A stretch of 64,000 nt of DNA from JAIBJN01 sp963775395 (GTDB taxonomy: Bacteria; Actinomycetota; Thermoleophilia; Gaiellales; Gaiellaceae), in contig CAVZIX010000020.1 in NCBI GenBank assembly GCA_963775395.1, positions 186,001-250,000 on the forward strand. Direction: 5' to 3'. The notes under the pieces are model-generated. The model was not told the origin of the DNA. It did not search any database and saw nothing but the letters and a program-made list of their open reading frames with translations. The position numbers were made by a program, and so were the translations under genes. Position 1 is the stretch's first letter. Each line of letters opens with the position of its first letter. Shown here piece after piece: positions 18,966-26,485 of the stretch.

Positions 18966-19407
18966 GGCGCCGCCAGAGCGGGAACGCGTACCAGAAAAGG
19001 ATGAACGTGGCGGCGACAAAGCTCGTCACGATCGCCGTCGCCGGCTCGCCGAACAGGTAGTCGGTGATCAGGTAGACCGACGCTGTCATCGACGCGGCGA
19101 TGAACACCGTGGCCGCGATGGCCGACTTCGTCGCCATGCGAAGCAGCGCCTCCTTGTCCTGCTTGCGCCAGCGGATGCGGTGGGCGGCCGTCGGCGTGAT
19201 CAGGAGGACGATGGCAAGCGTCGCGCAGACGAGCGCCGAGAAGTAGACGAACTCCTGATTCGCCGTCAGCCGCTCGAAGCGGTTCTGGAACGGGAGGATC
19301 AGCAGGAAGGCGAACAGCACCTGGACACCGGGCATCGCAAGCCGGTGCTCCTCGACGAGCTCCCCCCACTCCTGGTCGAGCTCCTGCTTGCTCTTCGGCT
19401 CGGCCAC
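18955..19407 (-). CDS. DUF6328-type four-helix membrane protein
   Basis: 150 aa with four transmembrane helices (about residues 26-45, 54-74, 92-112, 115-138) after an acidic N-terminal cytoplasmic segment containing ELVEEHRLAMPGVQ, a signature of this widespread actinobacterial membrane family (DUF6328). No enzyme motif is visible. The start is GTG 19407. The gene overlaps the convergent glycosylase gene by 11 nt and lies 10 nt after the XRE-cupin regulator stop, so it is probably transcribed from the regulator's promoter. Function unknown; membership in an autoregulated operon suggests a target of that regulator. Confidence 0.8.
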   Translation of the reverse strand: MAEPKSKQELDQEWGELVEEHRLAMPGVQVLFAFLLILPFQNRFERLTANQEFVYFSALVCATLAIVLLITPTAAHRIRWRKQDKEALLRMATKSAIAATVFIAASMTASVYLITDYLFGEPATAIVTSFVAATFILFWYAFPLWRRLKD

Positions 19408-19417
19408 GTCCCGCAGC

Positions 19418-20002
19418 CTACTCCGCGTCCGGCGGCTTCGAGTACGGGTTGGGAACCGCGAACCAGAGCACGACCGTCTCCTCCGTCTGCGACGGGTTAC
19501 GCCAGGCGTGGGGGTCGCGCGGCGAGTAGGTGAACGTCTCGCCGGCTGTGAGCGTCAGGACCTCGTCGCCGACCTGAAGCTCGAGCGAGCCGCCAAGGAC
19601 GTAGATGAGCTCGACGTCTGCGGGGAAGGTGTAGACGTCGTCGCCGGCGCTCACGCCGGGCGGGATGCGCGACTCGATCAGGTTGAGCCGCTGCTCTTCC
19701 GGAGGGCTGAGGACGACGTCCTCGTGGTTCCCGACCTCGGTCCAGCGGATCGCCGATTCGCGGCGGATCACCGCGCCCATCGGCGGCTCGTCGAGGACGT
19801 CCCCGAAGCGCACGCCGAGCGCGGAGCAGATCCGCGCGAGCGCCGAGAGTGACACGGAGGTGAGGTTGCGCTCGAGCTGGCTGAGGAACCCCTTCGTCAG
19901 CCCAGTGCGTTCCGCGACCTGGGCGATCGACAGCCCTCGGTCGAGGCGGAGAGCCCGTAGGCGCTCCCCCAGCTGCGTCTCTCCGGCCGGCTCCGAAGAC
20001 AA
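19418..20002 (-). CDS. XRE-family transcriptional regulator with C-terminal cupin
   Basis: 194 aa. Residues 10-65 form a helix-turn-helix of the Cro/XRE type (SIAQVAERTGLTKGFLSQLE, where the recognition helix is very conserved). Residues 115-185 form a cupin barrel (ELIYVLGGSLELQVGDE, then PHAWRNPS). Such regulators sense a small ligand in the cupin and usually repress their own gene and a neighbouring operon. The start is TTG 20002, without a convincing ribosome-binding site; the transcript may be nearly leaderless. A repeated CTGTTTAG motif and a palindrome 45-70 nt upstream are candidate operators. Confidence 0.85.
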   Translation of the reverse strand: MSSEPAGETQLGERLRALRLDRGLSIAQVAERTGLTKGFLSQLERNLTSVSLSALARICSALGVRFGDVLDEPPMGAVIRRESAIRWTEVGNHEDVVLSPPEEQRLNLIESRIPPGVSAGDDVYTFPADVELIYVLGGSLELQVGDEVLTLTAGETFTYSPRDPHAWRNPSQTEETVVLWFAVPNPYSKPPDAE

Positions 20003-20028
20003 GGGAGACCGAGCCTAACCGCCGCAGG

Positions 20029-20073
20029 TTGACAGTGGCGGAAGTCCTGTTTAGCCTCACTAACTGTTTAGTG
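20029..20073. promoter_or_regulatory. Putative promoter and operator for XRE-cupin regulator and divergent transcript
   Basis: On the plus strand TTGACA (20029-20034) is followed after 17 nt by TAGCCT, a plausible housekeeping promoter. Overlapping it are two direct copies of CTGTTTAG (20047-20054 and 20064-20071) spaced 17 nt apart, and a palindrome CACTAA-N4-TTAGTG (20058-20073). A repressor such as the XRE-cupin protein encoded 27 nt to the left could bind here and control both directions. Inference from pattern only. Confidence 0.45.
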
Positions 20074-20075
20074 GG

Positions 20076-20340
20076 ATGTAACCCGGGCCGGGTGGGGCGG
20101 AGACACGGGTCGTGGGCCGCCGCCGCGTGCGGCCGCCCACGGATCCGCAGAGGAACTCGTCGCCGGTCGAGCCGCACGATCCGGCGGCGGGTGCTGGGGG
20201 GAAGCCCCGGACGGGCGGCCTGCTCCCAAGAGGGCCGCCCGTTCCGGCGCTCTTCGGCGACGGGGTTCGTACGAGGAGAAGCCCAGGTCGAGCCTGCCTG
20301 CTCAGAGCGGGCTTCTCCTTCCCCGTCTTGCCATGGATCT
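20076..20340 (+). ncRNA. Gene-free structured region, candidate non-coding RNA
   Basis: Roughly 400 nt (20003-20405) without a convincing gene. Downstream of the putative plus-strand promoter lie two long inverted repeats: ACGGGCGGCC with an 11-nt interval (20211-20242), and GGAGAAGCCC with a 24-nt interval to GGGCTTCTCC (20275-20318), followed by TTCCCC. I compared it by eye with tmRNA, RNase P, SRP RNA, cyclic di-AMP and cobalamin riboswitches and saw no match. An open frame here (20029-20349) has an Arg-rich, non-protein-like composition. The region may be a small RNA or an unclassified leader. Confidence 0.3.
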
Positions 20341-20353
20341 CAGTACTGAACAG

Positions 20354-20383
20354 AAAGGCGGCCGCCTCGCAGCGGCCGCCTTT
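20354..20383 (-). terminator. Intrinsic-type terminator after beta-propeller gene
   Basis: A perfect 12-bp inverted repeat AAAGGCGGCCGC with 6-nt loop and GCGGCCGCCTTT starts 22 nt past the stop of the minus-strand propeller gene. The stem itself ends in UUU on either strand, so it may terminate transcription from both sides. Confidence 0.7.
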
Positions 20384-20405
20384 CGACAATCGGATCTCGA
20401 TCGGC

Positions 20406-22217
20406 CTAGCGGTCGATCGTGAACTCCGCGGTCTGCGGGTTCAGGTGGTCACCCGTCCGCAGGAACGTGCCCACGCGGTCGTCGTCGAGGCGCCAGATGA
20501 AGAGGCCGCGCCTCATGTCGGACTGGTAGATGCGGCCGTTGTACCAGTAGGTCGACCAGTCGCCGCCAGCGAGGATCGCGGCCGGGTTGGTCGGATGGAC
20601 GTTGGCCGGCGGATCGACGTACGCGAACTCGAACGCGTTCATCGGGTCGCTGAAGTCGACCGCCGAGATGCCGGACTGGTAGTTGCCCGAGAGCCAAACG
20701 TAGCGCGGCATGCCGTCCTTGTTCTTGAGCGGGACGACAGTGCCGTTGTGCCACGTGCAGTTCTCGGTCGGGCCCTGCGGCCGTGGATGGACGAAGTGGC
20801 CCATGTCCTCGCCGGTCTCGGCGTCCAGGAACCAGATCGTCCGGTTGAACTCGCTGCTCGTCGCCTGGCACATGGCCTGCGTGCCGCCGCCGGGCTCGTG
20901 CCCGAAGACGATCATCTCGCCGTCCCACGTGAACGCGGCCGTGTGGCCGATGCTCGTGCCGTGGTTGAACGAGTAGAGCAGCTTCGGATCGGTGAGCGAC
21001 CCACCCTCGGCCGGGTCGAGCGTCCACGCGCTGACGCCGTTTCCGCCGGCGCACGCGACCTTCATCGCGTCGCCGAGGATGACGGCCGTGTCATGGCAGG
21101 GCCGGTCGAGGTTGTCGGCCCCCGGAGCTCGTGCGATCGTCCCCGTCGCCGGGAGGCCGGCCTTCAGGGCCGTACCGACGTCCTGGGCGATCATCACGGT
21201 CGGGATCTGCTGCTCGTGGCTGTCTCCGCCCATCGCCGTCGGAGGGCCGGGCACGTTGTTCGCGATGATCACGCCGACCGCTCCGGCGGCCTCGGCGTTC
21301 TGCGCCTTCAGCAGGAACCCGCACGCCGGCGCGGGCGCCGGGGGCGAGCCCCGGTCGATCAGCGCGATCGAGCCGGCGGGGAAGCCGACCAGCGGGCCGC
21401 AGCCCAGGGTCGGGAACGCGCTGCCGTCGTTGACGAGAACGATCGGAGCAGTGACGCCCTCGGCCGTCGGGTCGGGATGCCACGCCGAAGCGCTGGCATC
21501 GTACGTGCCGGCGGCCGGCGACGGAGCGTTGACGATCACGCGGTTCGGCTGTCCCACGAGCGCGTTGCCCGAGGGCTCGAACCGCAGGAACGACGTAGCG
21601 CTCGGATTCGCCAGCGGCACCTCGACGATCGAGAGGCCGCGGCAGCCGACCGCTCCGGACGACGCGCTCGAGTAGATGAGCACGCGGCCGTTGGCCGTGT
21701 CGGGCACGAGGGTCAGCGTGTGCGTCCCGCACGGGAGCGCGACAAACGACAGCGGATCCGGGTTCGCCGGGTCGCTGACGTCGAACACGTGGATGCCCTC
21801 CTGTCCCTGGGGCACGGCCACGTCGCCGCAGAACCTCCCGCCGGTTCCTGCCGGCGAGTCCCACGCGCGGATGAGGATGTTGCCCCAGACCGCGACGTCG
21901 CCCTGGCTTCCGCTCAGACACTGGTTGAACTCCCCGAGCACCTTCGGCCGCGACGGCTTGGAGACGTCCACGACGCGGAAGCCGATGTAGGTGCCCTGGT
22001 AGACCTTGTCGCCCCAGAACGCAAGGTCGGAGTTGAAGTCCGTCGACCCTGGTCCTGCATCCGGGAGCTGGCGCGGCGAGTAGCCAAGCGCGGTCATGTT
22101 GTCGGTCTTCGACCAGTTCGCAACCTCCGGAACTGGCGGCGCGGCCGCGCCGAGCGGCGCCGCGACGATGCCGAGCGCGAGCACGGCAAGCATCGCGACG
22201 AGCCGAAATCCCCTCAC
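20406..22217 (-). CDS. Secreted LVIVD-type beta-propeller protein with inserted PA domain
   Basis: 603 aa. A signal peptide (residues 1-25, ending Ala-Ala-Ala) is followed by propeller-like repeats: FWGDKVYQGTYIGFRVVDVS, EGIHVFDVSDP, SIVEVPLA, and late ones with AAFTWDGEMIVFG, WFLDAETGE and LFIWRLDD. Between about residues 220 and 345 sits a protease-associated (PA) domain (LIDRGSPPAPAPACGF, then AGAVGVIIANN). PA domains lie over catalytic or binding sites and often recruit substrate. No protease catalytic residues are visible. A paralogue at 23737 lacks the PA insertion. The mature protein is cell-surface or extracellular; its ligand is unknown. Confidence 0.8.
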   Translation of the reverse strand: MRGFRLVAMLAVLALGIVAAPLGAAAPPVPEVANWSKTDNMTALGYSPRQLPDAGPGSTDFNSDLAFWGDKVYQGTYIGFRVVDVSKPSRPKVLGEFNQCLSGSQGDVAVWGNILIRAWDSPAGTGGRFCGDVAVPQGQEGIHVFDVSDPANPDPLSFVALPCGTHTLTLVPDTANGRVLIYSSASSGAVGCRGLSIVEVPLANPSATSFLRFEPSGNALVGQPNRVIVNAPSPAAGTYDASASAWHPDPTAEGVTAPIVLVNDGSAFPTLGCGPLVGFPAGSIALIDRGSPPAPAPACGFLLKAQNAEAAGAVGVIIANNVPGPPTAMGGDSHEQQIPTVMIAQDVGTALKAGLPATGTIARAPGADNLDRPCHDTAVILGDAMKVACAGGNGVSAWTLDPAEGGSLTDPKLLYSFNHGTSIGHTAAFTWDGEMIVFGHEPGGGTQAMCQATSSEFNRTIWFLDAETGEDMGHFVHPRPQGPTENCTWHNGTVVPLKNKDGMPRYVWLSGNYQSGISAVDFSDPMNAFEFAYVDPPANVHPTNPAAILAGGDWSTYWYNGRIYQSDMRRGLFIWRLDDDRVGTFLRTGDHLNPQTAEFTIDR

Positions 22218-22344
22218 AACTCACCTCCAGATTCATGGGAAGCCGCGGCTGCCTGGCCCGCGGCACCGGCCCCCTCGCCGGCCTCCAGGGATCCCTCCCC
22301 CGTTTCCCGATCTCCACGAGTTTGGTCCTGCTAAGGGACCGATG

Positions 22345-22701
22345 TCAAGGGTTGTCAGAGCCCGATGCTCGTGGAGCGGCTGCCAACCCGAACGGGCTGC
22401 CCTCGGAGTCGCGGCAGATCGCCCAGCGCTCACCCGGATGAATGACCTCGCCTCCGAGCTCACGGACGCGCTCGAGCGCCTCGCCCACATCCGAGACCGT
22501 GAAGTACGGCAGCGAGACGCGGTCACCCGGACCTCGGCCGCGCTCGTGGACGCCGACCGCGACAGCGCCCCCGCGCGTCTGCCTGCCCTGCCCCTCGCCG
22601 TCCTCTCGCTCGGCCAGCGGCCGGCCGAGCAGCCCTTCCCAGAACATGCGGGCGCGCTCCGGGTCGTCCGCCGGAAACTCGACGAGCGAGAGCTCGGCCA
22701 T
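22345..22701 (-). CDS. VOC-family (glyoxalase/bleomycin-resistance fold) protein
   Basis: 118 aa, one vicinal oxygen chelate domain. Landmarks are the N-terminal LVEFPADDPERARMFW strand-helix, the central YFTVSDVGEALERVRELGGEV and a final ICRDSEGSPFGLA strand. Metal ligands (a His and Glu set) are not clear-cut, so the enzyme class is open. Start ATG 22701 is 5 nt after the stop of the DUF2277 gene upstream, indicating an operon. Typical actinobacterial VOC proteins of this size have unknown or resistance roles. Confidence 0.8.
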   Translation of the reverse strand: MAELSLVEFPADDPERARMFWEGLLGRPLAEREDGEGQGRQTRGGAVAVGVHERGRGPGDRVSLPYFTVSDVGEALERVRELGGEVIHPGERWAICRDSEGSPFGLAAAPRASGSDNP

Positions 22702-22706
22702 CGCCC

Positions 22707-22976
22707 CTAGACGGCCTGGCGCTCGAGCCAGCGCTCGCGCTTCTTCGCCGCCTCGGCCTCGCGGTCCTTCGGCGCGGCGTTCGTGACCAGCTCGTCCAGG
22801 AGGCGGCTGGTCGCGGCCTCGACGGCGTCGACGGCGCGCTCGAAGGCCGCCTCGTTCGCCTGCGAGGGCTTGGTGTAGCCGCTCACCTTGCGGACGTACT
22901 GCAGGGCGGCCGCGCGCACCTCTTCCTCGGTCGCGGGCGGCTCGAAGTTATGGAGCGTGTGGATGCTTCGGCACAT
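22707..22976 (-). CDS. DUF2277 family protein
   Basis: 89 aa. The N-terminal MCRSIHTLHNFEPPATEEE is the signature of the DUF2277 family, small cytoplasmic proteins of unknown function common in Actinomycetota and Proteobacteria. An all-helical body carries VRKVSGYTKPSQAN, and the C-terminal end is charged. Cys2 and His6 are conserved and could bind metal. It is followed after 5 nt by the VOC gene on the same strand. The ATG at 22976 is certain from the motif. Confidence 0.85.
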   Translation of the reverse strand: MCRSIHTLHNFEPPATEEEVRAAALQYVRKVSGYTKPSQANEAAFERAVDAVEAATSRLLDELVTNAAPKDREAEAAKKRERWLERQAV

Positions 22977-23057
22977 GCCGTGAGCCTACCTGGGGGAATC
23001 CCGGTGCCCGCCGAGACGTTCTAGTAACTGAGGCAACGAACTGGAAGGAGAGGAGTC

Positions 23058-23171
23058 ATGGCGGCGTACATCGTGCTCGCATTCGTGCTCGTCGTCGCAC
23101 CGCTCTCGTACTTCTACGGAGCGGATTCGAGACTGCTCCGCGATCGCGGCTGGTTCCCGGATCGGCGCTAG
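23058..23171 (+). CDS. 37-aa membrane microprotein
   Basis: A 37-residue single-pass protein: Met-Ala-Ala-Tyr, a hydrophobic helix (about residues 4-20), then a charged tail with ADSRLLRDRGWFPDRR. A strong Shine-Dalgarno sequence (AAGGAGAGGAG) precedes ATG 23058. It lies 9 nt before the PPOX gene on the same strand and therefore probably starts that transcript. The good ribosome-binding site and helix support translation, but no family is known to me. Confidence 0.55.
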   Translation: MAAYIVLAFVLVVAPLSYFYGADSRLLRDRGWFPDRR

Positions 23172-23180
23172 GCTCGCGGC

Positions 23181-23603
23181 ATGAGGCAGCTGGCCGACGA
23201 GGTGGCCCGCTCGCGGGTCGCCCGTCTGGCGACGCTCGACGCCGACGGCCGGCCGCACCTCGTCCCGATCGTCTTTGCGCTCGTCGGCGAGACGCTCTAT
23301 TCCGCGGTTGACGCGAAGCCGAAGCGCTCCCGCAAGCTCCGGCGCATCGAGAACGCGCGCGAGCGTCCGGACGTGACCGTGCTCGTCGACCAGTACGACG
23401 ACGCGGATTGGACCCGCCTCTGGTGGGTGCGGATTCGCGGGCGAGCCCGCGTGCTCGAAGGCGGCGGCGAGGCCGCCGCGGCCATCGAGGCGCTCACCGC
23501 CAAGTACCCGCAGTACCGTGACGAGCCTCCGGGCTCGCCGGTGCTGGCCGTTGACATCGGCGACTGGCGGACGTGGGTGGCGCGAGCGGGCGACCTGTCG
23601 TAG
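23181..23603 (+). CDS. PPOX-class F420-dependent oxidoreductase-like protein
   Basis: 140 aa, split beta-barrel of the flavin/F420-binding pyridoxamine-phosphate-oxidase superfamily, resembling the group catalogued as TIGR03668. Visible: RVARLATLDADGRPHLVPIVF at the start, the SAVDAKPKRSRKLRRIEN strand-helix that contacts the cofactor phosphate, and WTRLWWVRIRGRARV. Members use deazaflavin F420 or FMN to reduce or oxidise small molecules. Cofactor choice cannot be decided here. ATG 23181 opens the domain directly; the gene follows a 37-aa microprotein by 9 nt. Confidence 0.8.
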   Translation: MRQLADEVARSRVARLATLDADGRPHLVPIVFALVGETLYSAVDAKPKRSRKLRRIENARERPDVTVLVDQYDDADWTRLWWVRIRGRARVLEGGGEAAAAIEALTAKYPQYRDEPPGSPVLAVDIGDWRTWVARAGDLS

Positions 23604-23736
23604 GCTGGCGCTCTGCCGTCACGGGGGGTTCCGAGACGAGCCGTTGGGGGGACCTGCACGTCCCGGCCGGTGGGGCCGGGCGGTCTGACAGCGTGGCTCG
23701 GCGGTGGCTCCCCTCAACAGGGAAGGGGGAACGCCC

Positions 23737-25250
23737 ATGCGATCCGGAAAGCGATTCGCGCTGCCGGTCCTCGCGCTGGTCCTGACCATCCTCGCTGTGG
23801 TCCCGCTCGGAGCGGCCTCGCCGCCGCCGGAGGACACACCTGACCGGCCGCACACTGACAACCTGCGGTTGATCGGAGCCAGCCTCCGAGCCGGAGCGGT
23901 GACCGGCCCGCCGCCGACCGGCCCGGGAACGGTTCCGTGGGACACGCGGAACACCGACCTGGCTTTCTGGGGGAAGACCGCGATCCAGGGCCGCTACGAC
24001 GGTTTCCGCATCATCGACTTCACGAACAAGCAGAAGCCGGAGGAGATCGCCCGCTTCGAGTGCGTGAGCCCGCAGGGTGACGTCGGGGTCTACGGGGACC
24101 TCGTCTTCCGCTCGGTCGACTCGCCCCAGATGACCGATGGGTGCACCGCGGTGAGCCAGAACGGCAGTCCAACCGACTGCGCACCCGTGTCGTCGCCGTG
24201 TACCGGCTTCGAGGGCATCCAGGTCTTCGACATCAGCGACCTGAGCAACATCGAGCTGATCGCATCGGTGGCGCTCGACTGCGGCTCGCACACGCACACG
24301 GTCGTTCCCGACGAGGAGAACGATCGGGTGCTGATCTACAACAGCGTCAGCGGCAACGGCCTGCAAGCGAATCCGGGGAAGTACGGCAACCGCTGTCCCG
24401 GCCCGCCGTTCAACCGCGAGGACATCGTCGAGGTACCGCTCGACGACCCGGCCTCGGCGCACCTTCTCGGCTCCTTCGACCTCGGCGACCACGAGGGGGC
24501 TCCCGTCGAGATCTGCCACGACTTCGGAGTCATCCTCGGCAAGGTGAACCGCGGCGCCTGCGCGGGTCACGGGATCGCGGTCTTCGACCTCACCGACCCG
24601 GCCAACCCCGAGCACCTGTACACCACCACGGCGCCGACGGTCGACCGCTTCCACTCGGCGGCCTTCACCTGGGACGGCAAGATCATCGTCTCCGGCTGGG
24701 AGCCGGGCGGCGGAACGGCGCCGCGCTGCCAGGCGACCGGGCACGGTGCTCCAGCCGCCGGATCCCGACGCCGGCGCGCTGCAGACCGACGAGATGAAGA
24801 CGGCCTGGTTCCACGACGCCGAGACCGGCGAGATCATCGGCAAGTACGTCCTGCCGCGACCGCAGTCGCAGTGGGAGAACTGCACGGTCCACAACTACAA
24901 CATCGTGCCGAGCAAGCAGCGCTACCTCCTCGTGCACGGCTCGTACCAGTCCGGGACGGCGCTCGTCGACTTCACCGACCCGGAGAACGCCTACGAGATC
25001 GCCTGGATGGATCCCCTGCCGCTCGACCCGCCGTCGCCGACGAACCCCGCGGCGGGCGCCGAGCTTCCGGGGCGGCGACTGGGCGTCGTACTGGTACGAC
25101 GGGGACATCTTCGAGAGCGACGCGAGGCGTGGCCTCTACATCTGGGACGTGCGCGCCTGGGAGACCAAGCGGCCCATGGCCAAGATGGACTACCTCAATC
25201 CGCAGACGAGTCACTTCTCGATCGACTCTCGCGGCAGGGTGCACAACTGA
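23737..25250 (+). CDS. Secreted LVIVD-type beta-propeller protein (two frameshifts)
   Basis: Paralogue of the gene at 20406-22217, without the PA insertion. ATG 23737 is preceded by AAGGGGGA and opens a signal peptide. Landmarks: FWGKTAIQGRYDGFRIIDF, EGIQVFDISDL, AAFTWDGKIIVSGWEPGGG, then (other frame) WFHDAETGEIIGKYVL and VHGSYQSGTALVDF, then (third frame) GDWASYWYDGDIFES and LNPQTSHFSIDSRG before the stop at 25250. The frame changes are near 24738-24745 and 25055-25065. All parts align with the paralogue, so this is probably one intact gene with two consensus errors. A strong terminator follows at 25266. Confidence 0.75.
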
Positions 25251-25265
25251 CCTAGTTCGCAGGAT

Positions 25266-25298
25266 GCTGTGGGGCCGGCCGCGTGCCGGCCCCACAGC
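25266..25298 (+). terminator. Strong intrinsic-type terminator
   Basis: A 14-bp perfect inverted repeat (GCTGTGGGGCCGGC, 5-nt loop, GCCGGCCCCACAGC) begins 15 nt after the propeller stop and is followed by TTCTC. It separates the propeller gene from the DHFR-like gene at 25319. Confidence 0.8.
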
Positions 25299-25318
25299 TT
25301 CTCGGGCGAGGAAAGACC

Positions 25319-25879
25319 ATGGCCAGCCTGATCTACACAGCGATCGCGTCGCTCGACGGCTACATCGAGGATGAGAGTGGCAAGTTCGGCTGGGCCGAGC
25401 CCGACGAGGAGGTCCATTCGTTCGTCAACGACCTCGCGCGGCCGGTCGGCACCTATCTGCTCGGACGCCGGATGTACGAGGTGTTGGCGTACTGGGACGA
25501 TCCGCCGGCCCTCGACGAGCAGCCGTCCGTCGTGCAGGAGTTCGCGGAGATCTGGCAAGCCGCGGACAAAGTCGTCTACTCCAGGACACTCGAGACGGCG
25601 CGGACTGGAAGGACGCGGATCGAGCGCGAGTTCGACCCCGAGGCCATCCGGCGGCTGAAATCGCAGTCGGATCGCGATCTCGCCGTCGGCGGTCCCGAAC
25701 TCGCCGCCCAGGCGATCAGGGCCGGGTTGGTCGACGACTACCAGCTATTCGTCGTGCCGGTCATCGTGGGAGCCGGCAAGCCGGCCCTGCCGCGCGATGG
25801 CAGCTTCGCGCTCGAATTGCTGGACGAACGCCGATTCCGCAACGGCACGGTGTTTCTTCACTACCGCACCCGGACCTGA
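25319..25879 (+). CDS. Dihydrofolate-reductase-family (RibD C-terminal-like) protein
   Basis: 186 aa. The N-terminal LIYTAIASLDGYIEDESG, then LLGRRMYEVLAYW, and the later DLAVGGPELAAQAIRAGLVDDY are the typical blocks of the RibD-C/DHFR-like NADPH-binding family common in actinobacteria. A nucleotide loop (GGPEL) is present. The family reduces small pyrimidine- or pterin-like substrates; the actual substrate is unknown. ATG 25319 follows a GAGGAAAGA sequence. It is preceded by a terminator and followed after 33 nt by the PAS-LuxR regulator. Confidence 0.85.
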   Translation: MASLIYTAIASLDGYIEDESGKFGWAEPDEEVHSFVNDLARPVGTYLLGRRMYEVLAYWDDPPALDEQPSVVQEFAEIWQAADKVVYSRTLETARTGRTRIEREFDPEAIRRLKSQSDRDLAVGGPELAAQAIRAGLVDDYQLFVVPVIVGAGKPALPRDGSFALELLDERRFRNGTVFLHYRTRT

Positions 25880-25912
25880 ACGGGGGCGCCGCTTCTCGGG
25901 CACACTGATTGG

Positions 25913-26485
25913 ATGCCCGACGCGCGAACCCTGGGCGGTGATCTCGAGGGCGCGCTGGAGCGCGTCAACGTCCCCAGCTTCGTCCTTGATGAGACCGGCG
26001 TGGTTCGCTGGGTCAACCGTGCCGCGCGGCGGCTCGTGGGTGATGTGCGGGGCCGCCATTTCACGTCGGTGGCGGCTCCGGAGGAGAAGCTCCACTCGCA
26101 GGAGAGATTCGCACAGAACGTGCTGGGCGTCACGGCCGTGAGGGACGCCGAGATCGTGCTCCTGGACGCTCACCACGAGCGGGTCGTCGTCGAGTTGACT
26201 TCGGTTCCCCTTCGACGCGGCGGGCGAGTGATCGGTGTCTTCGGCCAGGCCAAGGAAGCCCCGAAGCGCTCGCCCGCGCCCCCGCTTTCAGGTCTTACGC
26301 CCCGCCAGGCCGAGGTGTTGGGGCTCCTCGAGCTAGGGCGCTCGACGCGCCAGATCGCCGAGGATCTCCACCTGAGCCGGGAAACGGTGCGAAACCACGT
26401 TCGCCACATCCTGAGTGCGCTCGGAGTTCACTCGAGGCTCGAGGCAGTCGCCCTGGCGCGTGAGGCGCGTTTGGGCGGTGCCTAG
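25913..26485 (+). CDS. PAS domain LuxR-type transcriptional regulator
   Basis: 190 aa. Residues 15-110 form a PAS fold (NVPSFVLDETGVVRWVNRAA, then GRHFTSVAAP). Residues 128-185 form a LuxR/GerE helix-turn-helix (LTPRQAEVLGLLELGRSTRQIAEDLHLS, then TVRNHVRHILSALGV). It senses a ligand or redox state and controls unknown targets. The final codons overlap the convergent deacetylase gene by 4 nt. Its neighbour on the left is the DHFR-like gene. Confidence 0.85.
   Translation: MPDARTLGGDLEGALERVNVPSFVLDETGVVRWVNRAARRLVGDVRGRHFTSVAAPEEKLHSQERFAQNVLGVTAVRDAEIVLLDAHHERVVVELTSVPLRRGGRVIGVFGQAKEAPKRSPAPPLSGLTPRQAEVLGLLELGRSTRQIAEDLHLSRETVRNHVRHILSALGVHSRLEAVALAREARLGGA

Noticed and set aside
20029..20349. 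106-codon open frame starting at TTG
   Set aside because: Arg/Ser-rich, without a ribosome-binding site, and placed over inverted repeats; protein coding is unlikely.
20112..22334. Plus-strand open frame of 740 codons opposite the propeller gene
   Set aside because: Antisense shadow; the minus strand has a signal peptide and clear propeller and PA motifs.
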